A DNA stretch of 13,886 bases, from positions 1-13,886 of the forward strand of contig JBKQSL010000093.1 of the NCBI GenBank assembly GCA_052143655.1. Reading direction: 5' to 3'. Positions 6,454 through 13,612 of this stretch are shown piece after piece. The position numbers and the translations under genes were made by a program. The stretch comes from CAVSUR01 sp052143655 (lineage in GTDB: Bacteria > Actinomycetota > Actinomycetes > Streptosporangiales > Streptosporangiaceae). The notes under the pieces are model-generated. The model did no database searches. It was not told where the DNA came from and saw only the letters and a program-made list of their open reading frames with translations. Within the stretch, counting starts at the first letter, position 1, and each line of letters opens with the position of its first letter.

Positions 6454-7140
6454 TCATGGAGCACCGTGCGGGCCTGGTGCTGGGCCGGCCGGGGGAAGCA
6501 GCTGGTCGATGAGGATCCCCTTCAGCCATTGTTCGTACTGTTCGGGGCGCCAGCCTCGATCGCCGACGAGCAGCCGGCAGACCTCGGGAGACATGAGTGC
6601 GTGGATGATGTCCGCAGCGTGGCGCTCGCGCAGCTTCGGCCGGAGGGCGCCGGCCCCGGCCAGGGAACGGGCGATCTGCGATTGGCCGAGTTGCCTGTGC
6701 CGCGTCTGCTCGGCGAGCAGGGCAGCCGCGTCAGGATCGGAGGCCGCCGCGCTCACGAGGATCCGGTGAACAGGCTCGGTTCTCGACATGATGCCGCAGG
6801 TGATGCTGGCGAAACCCGACAGCTGGTTCCGGGGATCTCGGTCCGCGAGAAGCGCACGGACGTGGGGCCGGTTATCCAGCGGGACGGCCTCGTCGTCACC
6901 GGCTATGGAGACGTCGAGCAGCGCCTTGAGGATCCCCAGTTTGGACGAGAACAGCCGGTACACCGTCGCGGGCGGGACATCCGACAGGTCGCTGATGGCC
7001 TCGACCGTCGTTCCGGCATAGCCGCGTTCGAGGAACAGCGTCCGTGCGGCCTGCACGACCGCGGCACGAGCCAGGCGGGTCCGGGCCTGGCCGCTCTTGC
7101 CGTCACGCGAGCCGCGCTGCCTGGCAGCAGCGTCATAAAT
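6454..7140 (-). CDS. TetR family transcriptional regulator (start uncertain)
   Basis: The conserved TetR DNA-binding domain reads ARAAVVQAARTLFLERGYAG, then VEAISDLSDVPPATVYRLFS and SKLGILKALLD. The C-terminal ligand-binding region is about 150 residues and ends at TGA 6454-6456. No ATG, GTG or TTG lies in frame in a sensible position. The nearest upstream codon that could start is ATT at 7140, giving 228 residues. An ATG at 7136 and a GTG at 7106 are out of frame. In-frame GTG codons exist near 7250, but using them would run through the start of the divergent methyltransferase gene. Either a rare start is used, the gene overlaps its neighbour, or a small indel has removed the start. It may repress the divergent membrane methyltransferase gene. 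Confidence 0.75.
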   Translation of the reverse strand: MYDAAARQRGSRDGKSGQARTRLARAAVVQAARTLFLERGYAGTTVEAISDLSDVPPATVYRLFSSKLGILKALLDVSIAGDDEAVPLDNRPHVRALLADRDPRNQLSGFASITCGIMSRTEPVHRILVSAAASDPDAAALLAEQTRHRQLGQSQIARSLAGAGALRPKLRERHAADIIHALMSPEVCRLLVGDRGWRPEQYEQWLKGILIDQLLPPAGPAPGPHGAP

Positions 7141-7164
7141 CCACGCCTGGCTCTCGCGGAGGCG

Positions 7165-7689
7165 GTGAAGCGCAAGCCAGCAGCAGTCGTCAGCGTCGCG
7201 TGGGGCGTGGCAGTCGGGGGGACGTTCGCCTGCCTGCTTCCGTACCTGCTGAATGAATGGCACTTTCACCGGCCTCTGCCTTACTGGGCGGTCGCCCAAG
7301 CGGCGGGAGGGTTGCTGATCGGCGCAGGCCTCGTCCCGCTCGTTCGGTCTTTCGTCGAGTTCGCCAACGCTGACGGGACTCCCGTGCCGCTGGCTTCGCC
7401 GCCGCGCCTCGTGGTGAGCGGGCCCTACCGCTACGTGCGCAATCCCATCTACGTCGGCTTCCTGGCCATCCTGCTGGGCGAGGTGCTGCCGTTCGGCTCA
7501 TCCGGCCTCCTGGAGTACGCCGCAGTGGCCTGGTGCATCGGTGCAGCCGCCGTCCGCTTCTACGAGGAACCCACCCTGGCCCGCAAGGTCGGAGCCGAGT
7601 ACCAGGATTACCGGCGCGCCGTGCGGGCCCTGGGTTCCCCGGCTGCATCCATGGACGCCCAGCGAGCCGACCGGACCGGCAGAACATGA
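7165..7689 (+). CDS. Isoprenylcysteine carboxyl methyltransferase (ICMT)-like membrane protein
   Basis: A 174-residue integral membrane protein of the ICMT/PEMT-like methyltransferase group. GTG 7165 follows GGAGG with a very short gap, and the resulting N-terminus (VKRKPAAVVS) resembles the start of related actinobacterial proteins. Likely membrane segments lie at about residues 7-29, 42-60 and 95-125. The SAM-binding signature is RLVVSGPYRYVRNPIYVGF (81-99), with the conserved RNPxY. RFYEEPTLARKVGAEYQDY near the C-terminus is the other hallmark. The family methylates prenylated cysteines, phospholipids or unknown small substrates; bacterial members are mostly uncharacterised. The last 20 residues are not conserved-looking. 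It is divergent from the TetR gene, whose N-terminal region it nearly abuts. Confidence 0.82.
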   Translation: MKRKPAAVVSVAWGVAVGGTFACLLPYLLNEWHFHRPLPYWAVAQAAGGLLIGAGLVPLVRSFVEFANADGTPVPLASPPRLVVSGPYRYVRNPIYVGFLAILLGEVLPFGSSGLLEYAAVAWCIGAAAVRFYEEPTLARKVGAEYQDYRRAVRALGSPAASMDAQRADRTGRT

Positions 7690-7734
7690 TGAGGTCCAAG
7701 CTCGCGCACCGTCGCCAGCGCACGGAGGAATCAC

Positions 7735-7860
7735 ATGGCGCGCATCAAAGGAGTCTCGTCCAGCCACGCCGGGCCGTACGTGAAGATTGCCTACAGGCAG
7801 AACGGCGGCATGCACGCCTGCCAGCTCCGGTGCGAACCGGGCCAGCTGCGGCGAGCCTGA
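7735..7860 (+). pseudogene. Carboxymuconolactone decarboxylase-like N-terminal remnant
   Basis: ATG 7735 has a good ribosome binding site (GGAGG, 6 bases upstream) and encodes 41 residues. The first twenty, MARIKGVSSSHAGPYVKIAY, resemble the N-terminus of carboxymuconolactone decarboxylase (AhpD-like) proteins. After residue 20 the sequence is unrelated and stops at TGA 7858-7860. The conserved ExxxxCxxC-type active region is absent. It follows the ICMT-like gene by 45 bases and was probably once its operon partner. It may still be translated as a short peptide. Confidence 0.45.
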
Positions 7861-8170
7861 CCTCGAGATGCCACCTAGGATCGGCGAGGTCTAGGACTTG
7901 CAACCGCCGACGGGAAGTTGGTGAGCGCCAGGGATGAGAAACCGGCAAGCTTGGCGCTGTGCAGCGGTCATCTGACCAGGAGATCATGTCGGCGACCGGC
8001 CATGGTGACCGTGAATTCTAGCTCACCCAGCGACCACCAACCCTCTCGTCACGGTTGTGGGAGCCGACCGCTCGCTGAGGCGAATCAACCGTTGCCCGGC
8101 CCGACTCGCCTCCGACGAACTCCGGAACGTGCCCGCCGCCCGCCGCACCAGCTCCGTCCCCGCGGACGGC
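7861..8170. other. Stretch without a recognisable gene
   Basis: GACCTCG at 7859-7865 and CGAGGTC at 7885-7891 form a 7-bp inverted repeat around TAGGAT (7876-7881), which could be a -10 hexamer inside an operator. A start with a good ribosome binding site (AGGAG, ATG 7986) opens only an 11-codon frame ending at TAG 8019-8021, perhaps the start of a lost gene. Nothing else is recognised before the hipA stop codon. Confidence 0.35.
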
Positions 8171-9418
8171 TCAGGCAGCGTCCTCAAGAGCGTACGGGTT
8201 GAGGATCTGTCTTCCCCACAGTTGGTTCCGCTCGACAGAGGTGAGCCGAGCAACGTCCGCGGCCTCGTCCCATTGAGCGCGGATCGTGCCTACCTGGTGG
8301 TCGATGATGTCCTTCGCCTCGTTCTTTGACAGCAGGTAGGTGTTACTGGCGGCGGCGACGCAACCAGCGAGCTGGCTATAGCGGTACCCGTCTCGACGTA
8401 TCGCCATAGCCTGCGTCGCCTCCCCGCCAGATGGGGGTTGTGGGCAGATGTCGTAGGCCGGGGTGAGGGTTAGGATCGTGCCGTCCCAGAAGGCAGCGTG
8501 GTTGCGGGCGTGGTCGTCTGTATTGCCGACACAGATATTGAAGGTAATGCGGGAAAACAGCTCCCGAAGCGCTTGCTTCGGTTCGGCGAACCGACTCCGT
8601 ATCGCATCGGCCAGGTCGTAATAGGTGGCATAGCGCGCCATCATGACGTCCAAATTGAGGATGGTCAGTGCGGAGACGAGCATCCGGCGGTGCCGTCCGC
8701 CTTCGAGGCGGTCGAAGCGGTCGACGAGGAGGACGTCGTGACCGAGTGCCTCAGTCACCTCCGTCAGAGCTACATCCAATCCGACCCGTCGGGCGAGTTC
8801 CATGGCCACTGCCTCGGCCTTGACAACCGGGTACGGGTCCGAGCGCGAGGACAGCTTGGCGATGAGCCTCCGATCCCCATCGTTGAGCAGCACCTTCGGC
8901 CTTGCGCCGCCGACCGACGTCCCGTGCAGCAGGGCCGTCGCCAGCACGGGCGGAAGCGGCAGGCCGGCTTCAAGCCACTCGGCCGCCGTTACCATCTCAT
9001 CGAGGGAGGCCTCCGAAGTGCGTGCCTCGTAGCCGGTCGCGCTCGTCTGGAAGTCGAGCGCTCCGATGCGGTCGGACCCGGATTCAAGCAGGTATGTGAG
9101 CAGGCCGAGATCGCCCGTGTCGCTGTCCGCCGTCAAGTACCCGCTGCGTCGCTGCAGGATGACCCGCTGCCCCCACGCGTCCGGGCCAGCGCCCCGGATG
9201 CACCCAGCGACAGTGAGTCCGGCCAGCGGTCGGATCCGGCCCCGGCGGAGCGGCAACTCCGGAAGGTAGAGGGGTATGGTACCTGAACGTTCCAGGTAGC
9301 TGCGCCCGTAGGTGAAGTAGACGATCTCGCCGCTCGCTTCCAGGCGACCGGCAGCGACTGGTTCGCTGGCACCGGGGAGCCACGCCCACACGTACGCCTC
9401 GGTCGGCTCAGAAGTCAT
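8171..9418 (-). CDS. hipA: HipA-like serine/threonine kinase toxin
   Basis: A 415-residue protein starting at ATG 9418 and overlapping the end of the upstream antitoxin gene by 11 bases. HipA-type kinases phosphorylate protein targets (glutamyl-tRNA synthetase in E. coli) and slow growth. The N-terminal subdomain runs VWAWLPG to about residue 120. The nucleotide loop is GTSVGGARPKVLL (166-178), with Ser168 matching the autophosphorylated serine position. An ATP-contacting lysine is likely Lys188 in LIAKLS. The catalytic loop is GNTDDHARNHAAF (298-310) with Asp302, and the metal-binding Asp323 is in TPAYDICPQ. All key residues are present and the length matches the family, so the enzyme looks intact. 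Translational coupling to hipB fits the usual antitoxin-first order. Confidence 0.92.
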   Translation of the reverse strand: MTSEPTEAYVWAWLPGASEPVAAGRLEASGEIVYFTYGRSYLERSGTIPLYLPELPLRRGRIRPLAGLTVAGCIRGAGPDAWGQRVILQRRSGYLTADSDTGDLGLLTYLLESGSDRIGALDFQTSATGYEARTSEASLDEMVTAAEWLEAGLPLPPVLATALLHGTSVGGARPKVLLNDGDRRLIAKLSSRSDPYPVVKAEAVAMELARRVGLDVALTEVTEALGHDVLLVDRFDRLEGGRHRRMLVSALTILNLDVMMARYATYYDLADAIRSRFAEPKQALRELFSRITFNICVGNTDDHARNHAAFWDGTILTLTPAYDICPQPPSGGEATQAMAIRRDGYRYSQLAGCVAAASNTYLLSKNEAKDIIDHQVGTIRAQWDEAADVARLTSVERNQLWGRQILNPYALEDAA

Positions 9419-9740
9419 CACGCACCGGGCCCCTGGGCTCGCGGACACGAGCGGGCAGGAGCGCGAGTCGATCGCGGCCGCGCTCGACCATTGAGCGCAG
9501 CCCATCACGGTCAGCGCCGAACAAGTCGATCCCGAGGATGGTCGCGGCTTCGAAGACCGTCCCGATCCCGACGGTGGGCATGCCGCGCTCGATGTTCCGC
9601 AGCGTGACAGCCGAGATGCCGACCCGCTCGGCTAGCTGGGCTTCGGTCCAGCGCCGGGCGCGCCGAGCGTGCGCCACCTCCAAGCCCAAGACTCTGACTG
9701 CGTCGATCGTCTGCGGTGAGTAGGGATGAGCACGGCGCAT
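9408..9740 (-). CDS. hipB: HipB-like XRE/Cro-type antitoxin
   Basis: A 110-residue DNA-binding protein starting at ATG 9740. An XRE-type helix-turn-helix spans about residues 15-75: LGLEVAHARRARRWTEAQLA, then ERVGISAVTLRNIERG with a typical recognition helix, then IGTVFEAATILGIDLF. The C-terminal 35 residues are Arg-rich and could contact the kinase. In HipBA systems HipB neutralises HipA and represses the operon by binding inverted repeats in the promoter. The 11-base overlap with hipA and the inverted repeats just upstream fit this. An in-frame start further upstream (9830) would pass through the promoter elements and was rejected. No strong ribosome binding site is seen; GAAAG is the best candidate. 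Confidence 0.88.
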   Translation of the reverse strand: MRRAHPYSPQTIDAVRVLGLEVAHARRARRWTEAQLAERVGISAVTLRNIERGMPTVGIGTVFEAATILGIDLFGADRDGLRSMVERGRDRLALLPARVREPRGPVRDDF

Positions 9741-9788
9741 GTCGTTACACTTTCGTTCAGATTCTTTATCGATAGTATAACGACTATC
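9741..9788 (-). promoter_or_regulatory. hipBA promoter and candidate HipB operators
   Basis: Reverse-strand reading gives a -10-like TATACT (9774-9779) about 35 bases before the hipB ATG. It lies inside the inverted repeat GATAGT (9771-9776) / ACTATC (9783-9788), separated by six bases. A second, wider inverted repeat pairs GTCGTTACAC (9741-9750) with GTATAACGAC (9775-9784), 9 of 10 bases matching. Direct TATCC copies follow at 9786-9790 and 9792-9796. Palindromes covering the -10 are expected for autorepression by HipB. No good -35 is visible. Confidence 0.5.
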
Positions 9789-9789
9789 C

Positions 9790-10074
9790 TGTATCCTGGC
9801 TAGCGCTGTCTGATCGGTCTGCCCAGACACAGCCAGCCATCACGTAACGCGGTCGACCCCGGCACCGACCTCAATGACTACCGTGGCGCCGAGGCTGACA
9901 AGCTGGCAGCGGCTGCCCGTCAAGCGACCAGGCGCCCTGGGCTCGCTGCACATGGCTTGCACCAACTGGGGCAGCCTAATCCTGTCCCGGTCACAGTCCT
10001 GCGGGCGATCCACTCACGTGTTACAGGTTGCAGAAGTGCACACCGTCCTGCCGCCGCACAGCGCCGGCGCCGTG
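9790..10074. other. Stretch between hipBA promoter and membrane-protein pseudogene
   Basis: A forward frame at about 9852-9945 encodes DLNDYRGAEADKLAAAARQA, a plausible helical segment. It is in the same frame as the C-terminal part of the downstream pseudogene but not its middle part, and may be a displaced 5' piece. GTCTG (9817-9821) and CAGAC (9824-9828) form a small palindrome. Nothing else is recognised. Confidence 0.3.
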
Positions 10075-10664
10075 ATGGGGTCGATCACGCACTGGCAGCA
10101 ATGGGCGGCCCGGCCGACATGGAACGGCGCAGCGCTGGACTGGGACGCTCACGGCCAGGACATCGTCACAACGCTGGCAGACCAGGGCAAGCGCTGGCGG
10201 CTGCTGCTCACCGGCCAGGTCGCCGCGCTGGACCAGCTCAGCCCCGAGGACTATGTCCAGGCCGCCGGCTACCTGATCGGCAGGATCCGGGAAATTCTCC
10301 AGAAGGTGCTCGCGCAGTACTGGCCATGGGTCACCGTCATCACCCTGGTGATGGCGGCCGCCGTCGCCGCCTCGCTCCTGCTACTGAACTCACCCGCGGC
10401 CAAGGCATCGGCGTGGCCATCTCCGTCTTCGGCTGGCTCGGCGTGACCGGCCGATCGGTGACCGGGGAACTGCAGCGGGCGGTCAGCCACGTCGAGCAAT
10501 CGCTCTGGGACTCCGAACTCGACCTGGCCGCGGCATGGGCCACTACGACGCTCCCCGACACAGACGCCGACCGCCAGCTCCACGAAGCGCAAGCACCCCG
10601 AACGCCCTTCGGGCAGACAGCCAGCCGCATGCTCACCCGCCTGCCGCGGGCCGGTCATCGGTAA
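10075..10664 (+). pseudogene. Frameshifted two-helix membrane protein (uncharacterised actinobacterial type)
   Basis: From ATG 10075 the frame encodes a soluble helical segment (THWQQWAARPTWNGAALDWD, then RWRLLLTGQVAALDQLSPED) followed by a membrane helix, YWPWVTVITLVMAAAVAASL. At about 10395-10405 the sense moves to another frame, which continues with a second membrane helix, GVAISVFGWLGVTGRSV, and a cytosolic tail including HVEQSLWDSELDLAAAW. It stops at TAA 10662-10664. A one-base loss (or two-base gain) explains the shift. This layout (tryptophan-rich segment, two helices, then a VEQxLWD-type segment) matches an uncharacterised actinobacterial family as I remember it. The true 5' end is unclear and may lie further upstream. 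Sequencing error is possible. Confidence 0.55.
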
Positions 10665-10920
10665 CAGCCGGCCTGCCGGGTGGCTCTGCGCCAGGCCTGT
10701 CTTGCAGCCGGGGGCGGCAGCCTAAGCACATGCTCGCTCAGGCCGCGATGACGATCGCCGGCGGCACGATCACGGAACGTGGCGCGGAACTGCGGAGGCG
10801 AAGAGCGTATAGCCGCCGATAGGCACGGTTGTCTGGCCTCGAGCGCGGCCACGCGGGTTGCACAAGAACTGGGCTTGTGTGCGATGGTGAAGATCAACAT
10901 GCTGCTGACCTGCGCATACT

Positions 10921-10958
10921 AGCCGGATGGCGGAATTCAAACCTGCGGCCCCCTGCTC
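10921..10958 (-). other. Sequence resembling the 3' half of tRNA-Pro (possible attachment-site scar)
   Basis: The reverse strand reads TTGGGGA, like a Pro anticodon loop (anticodon GGG), then GCAGG, a five-base variable region, a T-arm-like GCAGGTTTGAATTCCGC and an acceptor-like 3' strand. On the 5' side of the loop the sequence no longer pairs, so the 5' half of a tRNA is missing. The T-arm has one mismatch and an unusual T in place of the invariant C. It is not a working tRNA. Such 3' halves are typical of sites where integrative elements recombine. Confidence 0.3.
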
Positions 10959-11285
10959 CCCAATCAGCGTATTCCGGGTGCCTAACGGGTCAGCATGTCG
11001 TCTGGTATGCCGCTCACCTGCGATGATCCCGGCTGGACACCGCCTGGCGTGGCCCGATGACGGCGCTCGCCGGCTCCCGTTTGACTCCCGCCGGAATCGC
11101 CGCGCCGATCACGGTGGCGCCATCAGAGGCCCGGCTCGCCGGTCGCGTACACCGCCATTCACCTCTCCCGTCTGCCATCTGGGAGCGGCTGGCCCGCTGT
11201 CATATCCCTCATGACGGACCACCAGGGCTCCCGGGGGCGGCCTCCTGCGGCCCACCGGCCGACCCCGCCGCCACCGGCCCGTGGC

Positions 11286-11291
11286 TAGGGT
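11286..11291 (+). promoter_or_regulatory. Candidate -10 box for the DUF5709 gene
   Basis: TAGGGT lies about 63 bases before ATG 11354. Hexamers of the TANNNT type without a strong -35 are common in high-GC actinobacteria. No other support is visible. Confidence 0.25.
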
Positions 11292-11353
11292 GGGACTCAC
11301 GCGGTGCCGGCAGCGGAAGTCCTGCCGGCCAGGCTGGGGAGAGTGATCGGGTC

Positions 11354-11809
11354 ATGCCCGATGACAACGAGTATGGCCCGTCGTCCGGCGCAGACGAGAA
11401 TGACGTCGAAGACGACGGCGTGCTCGACGCATCGGACACCCTCGAAGGCGATCCCGGCGACGACCCGCTGGATCAGGGGATTGTGCCGCCGGATCGGTGG
11501 TCGGCAGGCGAGGGCTTCGGCACGACGCTGGCGGAGGAGCGAGCGGGCGAGTCACTCGATCAGCTTCTCGCCGAGGAAGAACCCGACCCGGATCCCTACG
11601 CCCAGGCCAGGCTCCGAGCCGAGGGCCGGTGGTCAGACTACGATCAGGAACCACGAGCAGGCCGCCTGGTCGCGGAGGACGAGGGAGCGCATCAGGATTC
11701 GGAGCCAGATCTGGTCGCACGCGACGTCGGAATCGACGGGGGCGCAGCGACGGCGGAAGAAGCGGCGGTCCATGTGCACGACGACACTGACCGTCCGCCC
11801 GAGTTCTGA
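11354..11809 (+). CDS. DUF5709 family protein
   Basis: A 151-residue, very acidic protein starting at ATG 11354, with the purine-rich GGGGAGAG upstream. It contains the blocks I associate with the actinobacterial DUF5709 family: DGVLDASDTLEGDPGDDPLD, then VPPDRWSAGEGFGTT, EERAGESLDQLLAEEEPD, and a C-terminal GRLVAEDEGAHQDSEPDLVA followed by DVGIDGGAATAEEAAVH. There are no membrane segments or signal peptide, and long parts look disordered. Function is unknown. The gene looks intact and its coding bias is strong, unlike the surrounding debris. It stands alone on the forward strand. Open sequence upstream of the ATG was not included because it lacks a ribosome binding site and family similarity. 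Confidence 0.88.
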   Translation: MPDDNEYGPSSGADENDVEDDGVLDASDTLEGDPGDDPLDQGIVPPDRWSAGEGFGTTLAEERAGESLDQLLAEEEPDPDPYAQARLRAEGRWSDYDQEPRAGRLVAEDEGAHQDSEPDLVARDVGIDGGAATAEEAAVHVHDDTDRPPEF

Positions 11810-12284
11810 CCCACGCCCTGCCCGCGCGTGTCAGCTGGCCGGTGCCCTGCCGCGGTCGCGACGCATGATCCGCCGCGGCTGAGTTATCCGCGCAGGCCCG
11901 CGCACCCACCGGCACGACCAGCACGGCCGCCAGTCGCTCCGATAGGGGTGATCTGTATCTAGCGACCTGTGCGGAGATGCACAACCTGTGGCGTTCCGAA
12001 TCGGCGATCCGGCGCTGGAGCAGGACACCTGCTGGTAACGCTCCGTGGCTGGCGCCGGTTGTTACCTCACGATCCGTGTCCCGCCTCGATATGCGCGCGG
12101 CTACCTCTTTGGCACGTCCAGCCGGTGACGCTCAGATTCAGGCACTCCGCGCCGGGCCGGAAGCCTCCGGGGCCGGCTACTGGCGGGAGTGGCGTGCGTG
12201 GCCCTCTCTGCCAAGCTGTCGTGAGGCACCCGCCCCTCAGTACCACTGATTCCCCGAGGGCGGGGATGGAGACAGATTTCCGAG
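11810..12284. other. Stretch without a recognisable gene, left flank of an IS3-type fragment
   Basis: No coding family is recognised. At the right end, CCCGCCC (12229-12235) pairs with GGGCGGG (12258-12264) just before the transposase start. Such hairpins near IS ends can block read-through transcription. TGAGGCACCC at 12222-12231 might be an IS terminus, but with no right end to compare I cannot confirm it. Confidence 0.3.
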
Positions 12285-12637
12285 ATGACTTTGACCGTGC
12301 TCGACCGTGCGCCGGCTACCGGCGATGCTGGACGGGTGACTGGCGAGCAGGAGCGCCCGGATCCGGAGGTGCCCGAGCGGGCCCGCCGGCGGACGTTCAC
12401 CGCGCAGTACAAACTGGATGTGCTCGCCGCCTACGACGCGGCGGGGCCGGGTGAAAAGGGCGCGATCTTGCGCCGGGAGGGCCTGTATTCCAGTCACATC
12501 GTGGATTGGCGGCGGTCCCGGGATAGCGGGGCGCCGGCGCGGCCCCGCGGCCGCCCGGCGCCTGATCCGCGGGATGCGCAGATCGCCCGGTTGCGCAGGG
12601 AGAAGGCCAAGCTGGAGCAGGAGCTGGCCAAGGCCCG
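12285..12637 (+). pseudogene. IS3-type transposase OrfA, truncated at its 3' end
   Basis: From ATG 12285 the frame encodes the N-terminal helix-turn-helix protein of an IS3-type element. PDPEVPERARRRTFTAQYKL and then VLAAYDAAGPGEKGAILRRE are followed by GLYSSHIVDWRR, the DNA-binding core. A leucine-zipper-like coiled coil comes next, IARLRREKAKLEQELAKAR. In related OrfA proteins this coil continues into KL-type heptads and a short tail, and OrfB with the DDE integrase core follows. Here similarity ends abruptly at AKAR (about 12637) and group II intron sequence begins. The element has lost OrfB and its right end, so it is immobile by itself. Confidence 0.8.
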
Positions 12638-12875
12638 TGGTCGTGCTCTGCCACAGCCAGGAGCAGGCCGAGCACGTCAGGGCACAGCTAGCGAAGTGGC
12701 TGGCGCCCCGGGGGCTGGCCTTCAACGAGGACAAGACGAAGATCGTCCACCTCGATGAGGGCTTCGGCTTCCTCGGGTTCAGCGTCCGCCGCTACCAAAA
12801 CCGCAAGCTGCTGATCAAGCCGTCCAAAGCGGCCGTCAGGCGGGTCCGGGAACGGCTCGCGTCCGAGACGCGCTC
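12637..12875 (+). pseudogene. Group II intron reverse transcriptase/maturase, internal fragment
   Basis: In a different frame from OrfA, the sequence reads VVVLCHSQEQAEHVRAQLAK, then WLAPRGLAFNEDKTKIVHL and EGFGFLGFSVRRYQNRKLLI, ending KPSKAAVRRVRERLASETRS. This is the part of a group II intron-encoded reverse transcriptase directly after the catalytic YADD (palm) through the start of domain X. The FLGF motif and NEDKT are characteristic. The YADD itself, all upstream RT motifs, the rest of the maturase domain and the intron RNA domains V/VI are not present. It is a dead fragment about 80 codons long, joined to OrfA with no spacer. Confidence 0.8.
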
Positions 12876-13100
12876 TGCGTGCCGTGAGTACGGCGCGTGC
12901 ATTCCGGATCTCAGTCCGCGCGCGATCGTCGAAGGACCCGGGGCGGGCTGGCCGACAGGGACTGCCCCGCTCGGGCCGCCGGGCCAGGAACAGGGTCAGC
13001 CGGGACCCTGTTTGCGGTGCCGGGCAGCTGCCGTGTGGCTGCTGCTGACCGCCCCCGGGGAAGGGCGGGCTCACCCTGCCGGCCTGGAAAGGACTGTTGC
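12876..13100. other. Short spacer with no recognised gene
   Basis: This lies between the reverse-transcriptase fragment and the oxidoreductase remnant. The forward frame stays open but loses all similarity. I looked for a group II intron domain V-like hairpin and did not see one. A GGAAAGGA ribosome binding site for the next gene lies at the right end. Confidence 0.35.
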
Positions 13101-13334
13101 ATGCGAGCGCTGCAGTTTACGGCTTACGGAGGTCCCGAGGTCCTCGCATGGGGAGACGCTCCTGTTCCGCACGCGGGGCCGGGGCAGATCCGGATCGCTG
13201 TGCGGGCGGCCAGCGTTAACCCGGCCGGCTGGAAGCTGCTGGCCGGGGCCATGTCCGATGGCCAGCCCCTGGCCGGTACGGGTTATCTCGGATACGACGC
13301 CGCCGGCGTGGCGGACGAGGCCGGTGAGGGGGTC
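13101..13334 (+). pseudogene. Quinone oxidoreductase / zinc-type alcohol dehydrogenase-like, N-terminal remnant
   Basis: ATG 13101 has a good ribosome binding site (GGAAAGGA). The first 78 residues match the GroES-like N-terminal domain of MDR-family NADPH:quinone oxidoreductases: MRALQFTAYGGPEVLAWGD, PGQIRIAVRAASVNPAGWKL and GYLGYDAAGVADEAGEGV. The family then continues with GDxVFG and a Rossmann NADPH-binding domain. Here, after GEGV at 13334, the sequence becomes unrelated and the frame stops at 13430. The cofactor domain is absent, so the product would be inactive. The well-kept start region suggests a recent loss. Confidence 0.7.
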
Positions 13335-13612
13335 CGCCGACCTGGGCCGCCTAGCGGCTCGCCTCCCCGCCCGCGCCTCAGCTTGGCTTACGAGCGCGGA
13401 GGGCACAGACCAGCACCCGGCGGGCCTTGAAGCTACCAGGGCTAGGAAGGGCCGTCTTCCCGGAACTGCCGGTGGCCGCGCTGTGCGCCACCCTCCCCTT
13501 GCAGGGCGGGAACCGGGACCGGGCCCGTCGGCCGTCCCCGGATTCCTAGTGCCCGCTGGTTACGGACCTTCGGCTCTTTCCGCGTCGGCCGGGCGGTGGC
13601 AACCATGATGGC
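13335..13612. other. Stretch without a recognisable gene
   Basis: One forward frame is open through this stretch but shows no family similarity and is rich in Ala, Arg, Gly and Pro, as random GC-rich frames are. It contains the unseen promoter of the GyrI-like gene; no clear -10/-35 pair was found. Confidence 0.35.

Larger units (their letters stand above)
10665..11353. other. Long stretch without a protein gene
   Basis: No protein family is recognised on either strand across nearly 700 bases. Contents noted are the tRNA-like half at 10921-10958 and, at the right end, a possible -10 hexamer TAGGGT at 11286-11291 for the DUF5709 gene. A long forward frame from 11057 runs into the DUF5709 gene, but its upstream part is low in recognisable structure and lacks a ribosome binding site. 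Confidence 0.4.

Noticed and set aside
6406..7164. Long forward frame leading into the ICMT-like gene
   Set aside because: It is antisense to the TetR gene and has no family similarity before about residue VKRKP; the real start is near 7165.
8498..9286. 262-codon forward frame
   Set aside because: It is antisense to hipA, which carries all kinase motifs.
12637..12758. OrfA frame continuing past the junction as if a fusion protein
   Set aside because: Past 12637 the OrfA frame is a shadow of the reverse transcriptase frame, so no meaningful fusion is encoded.
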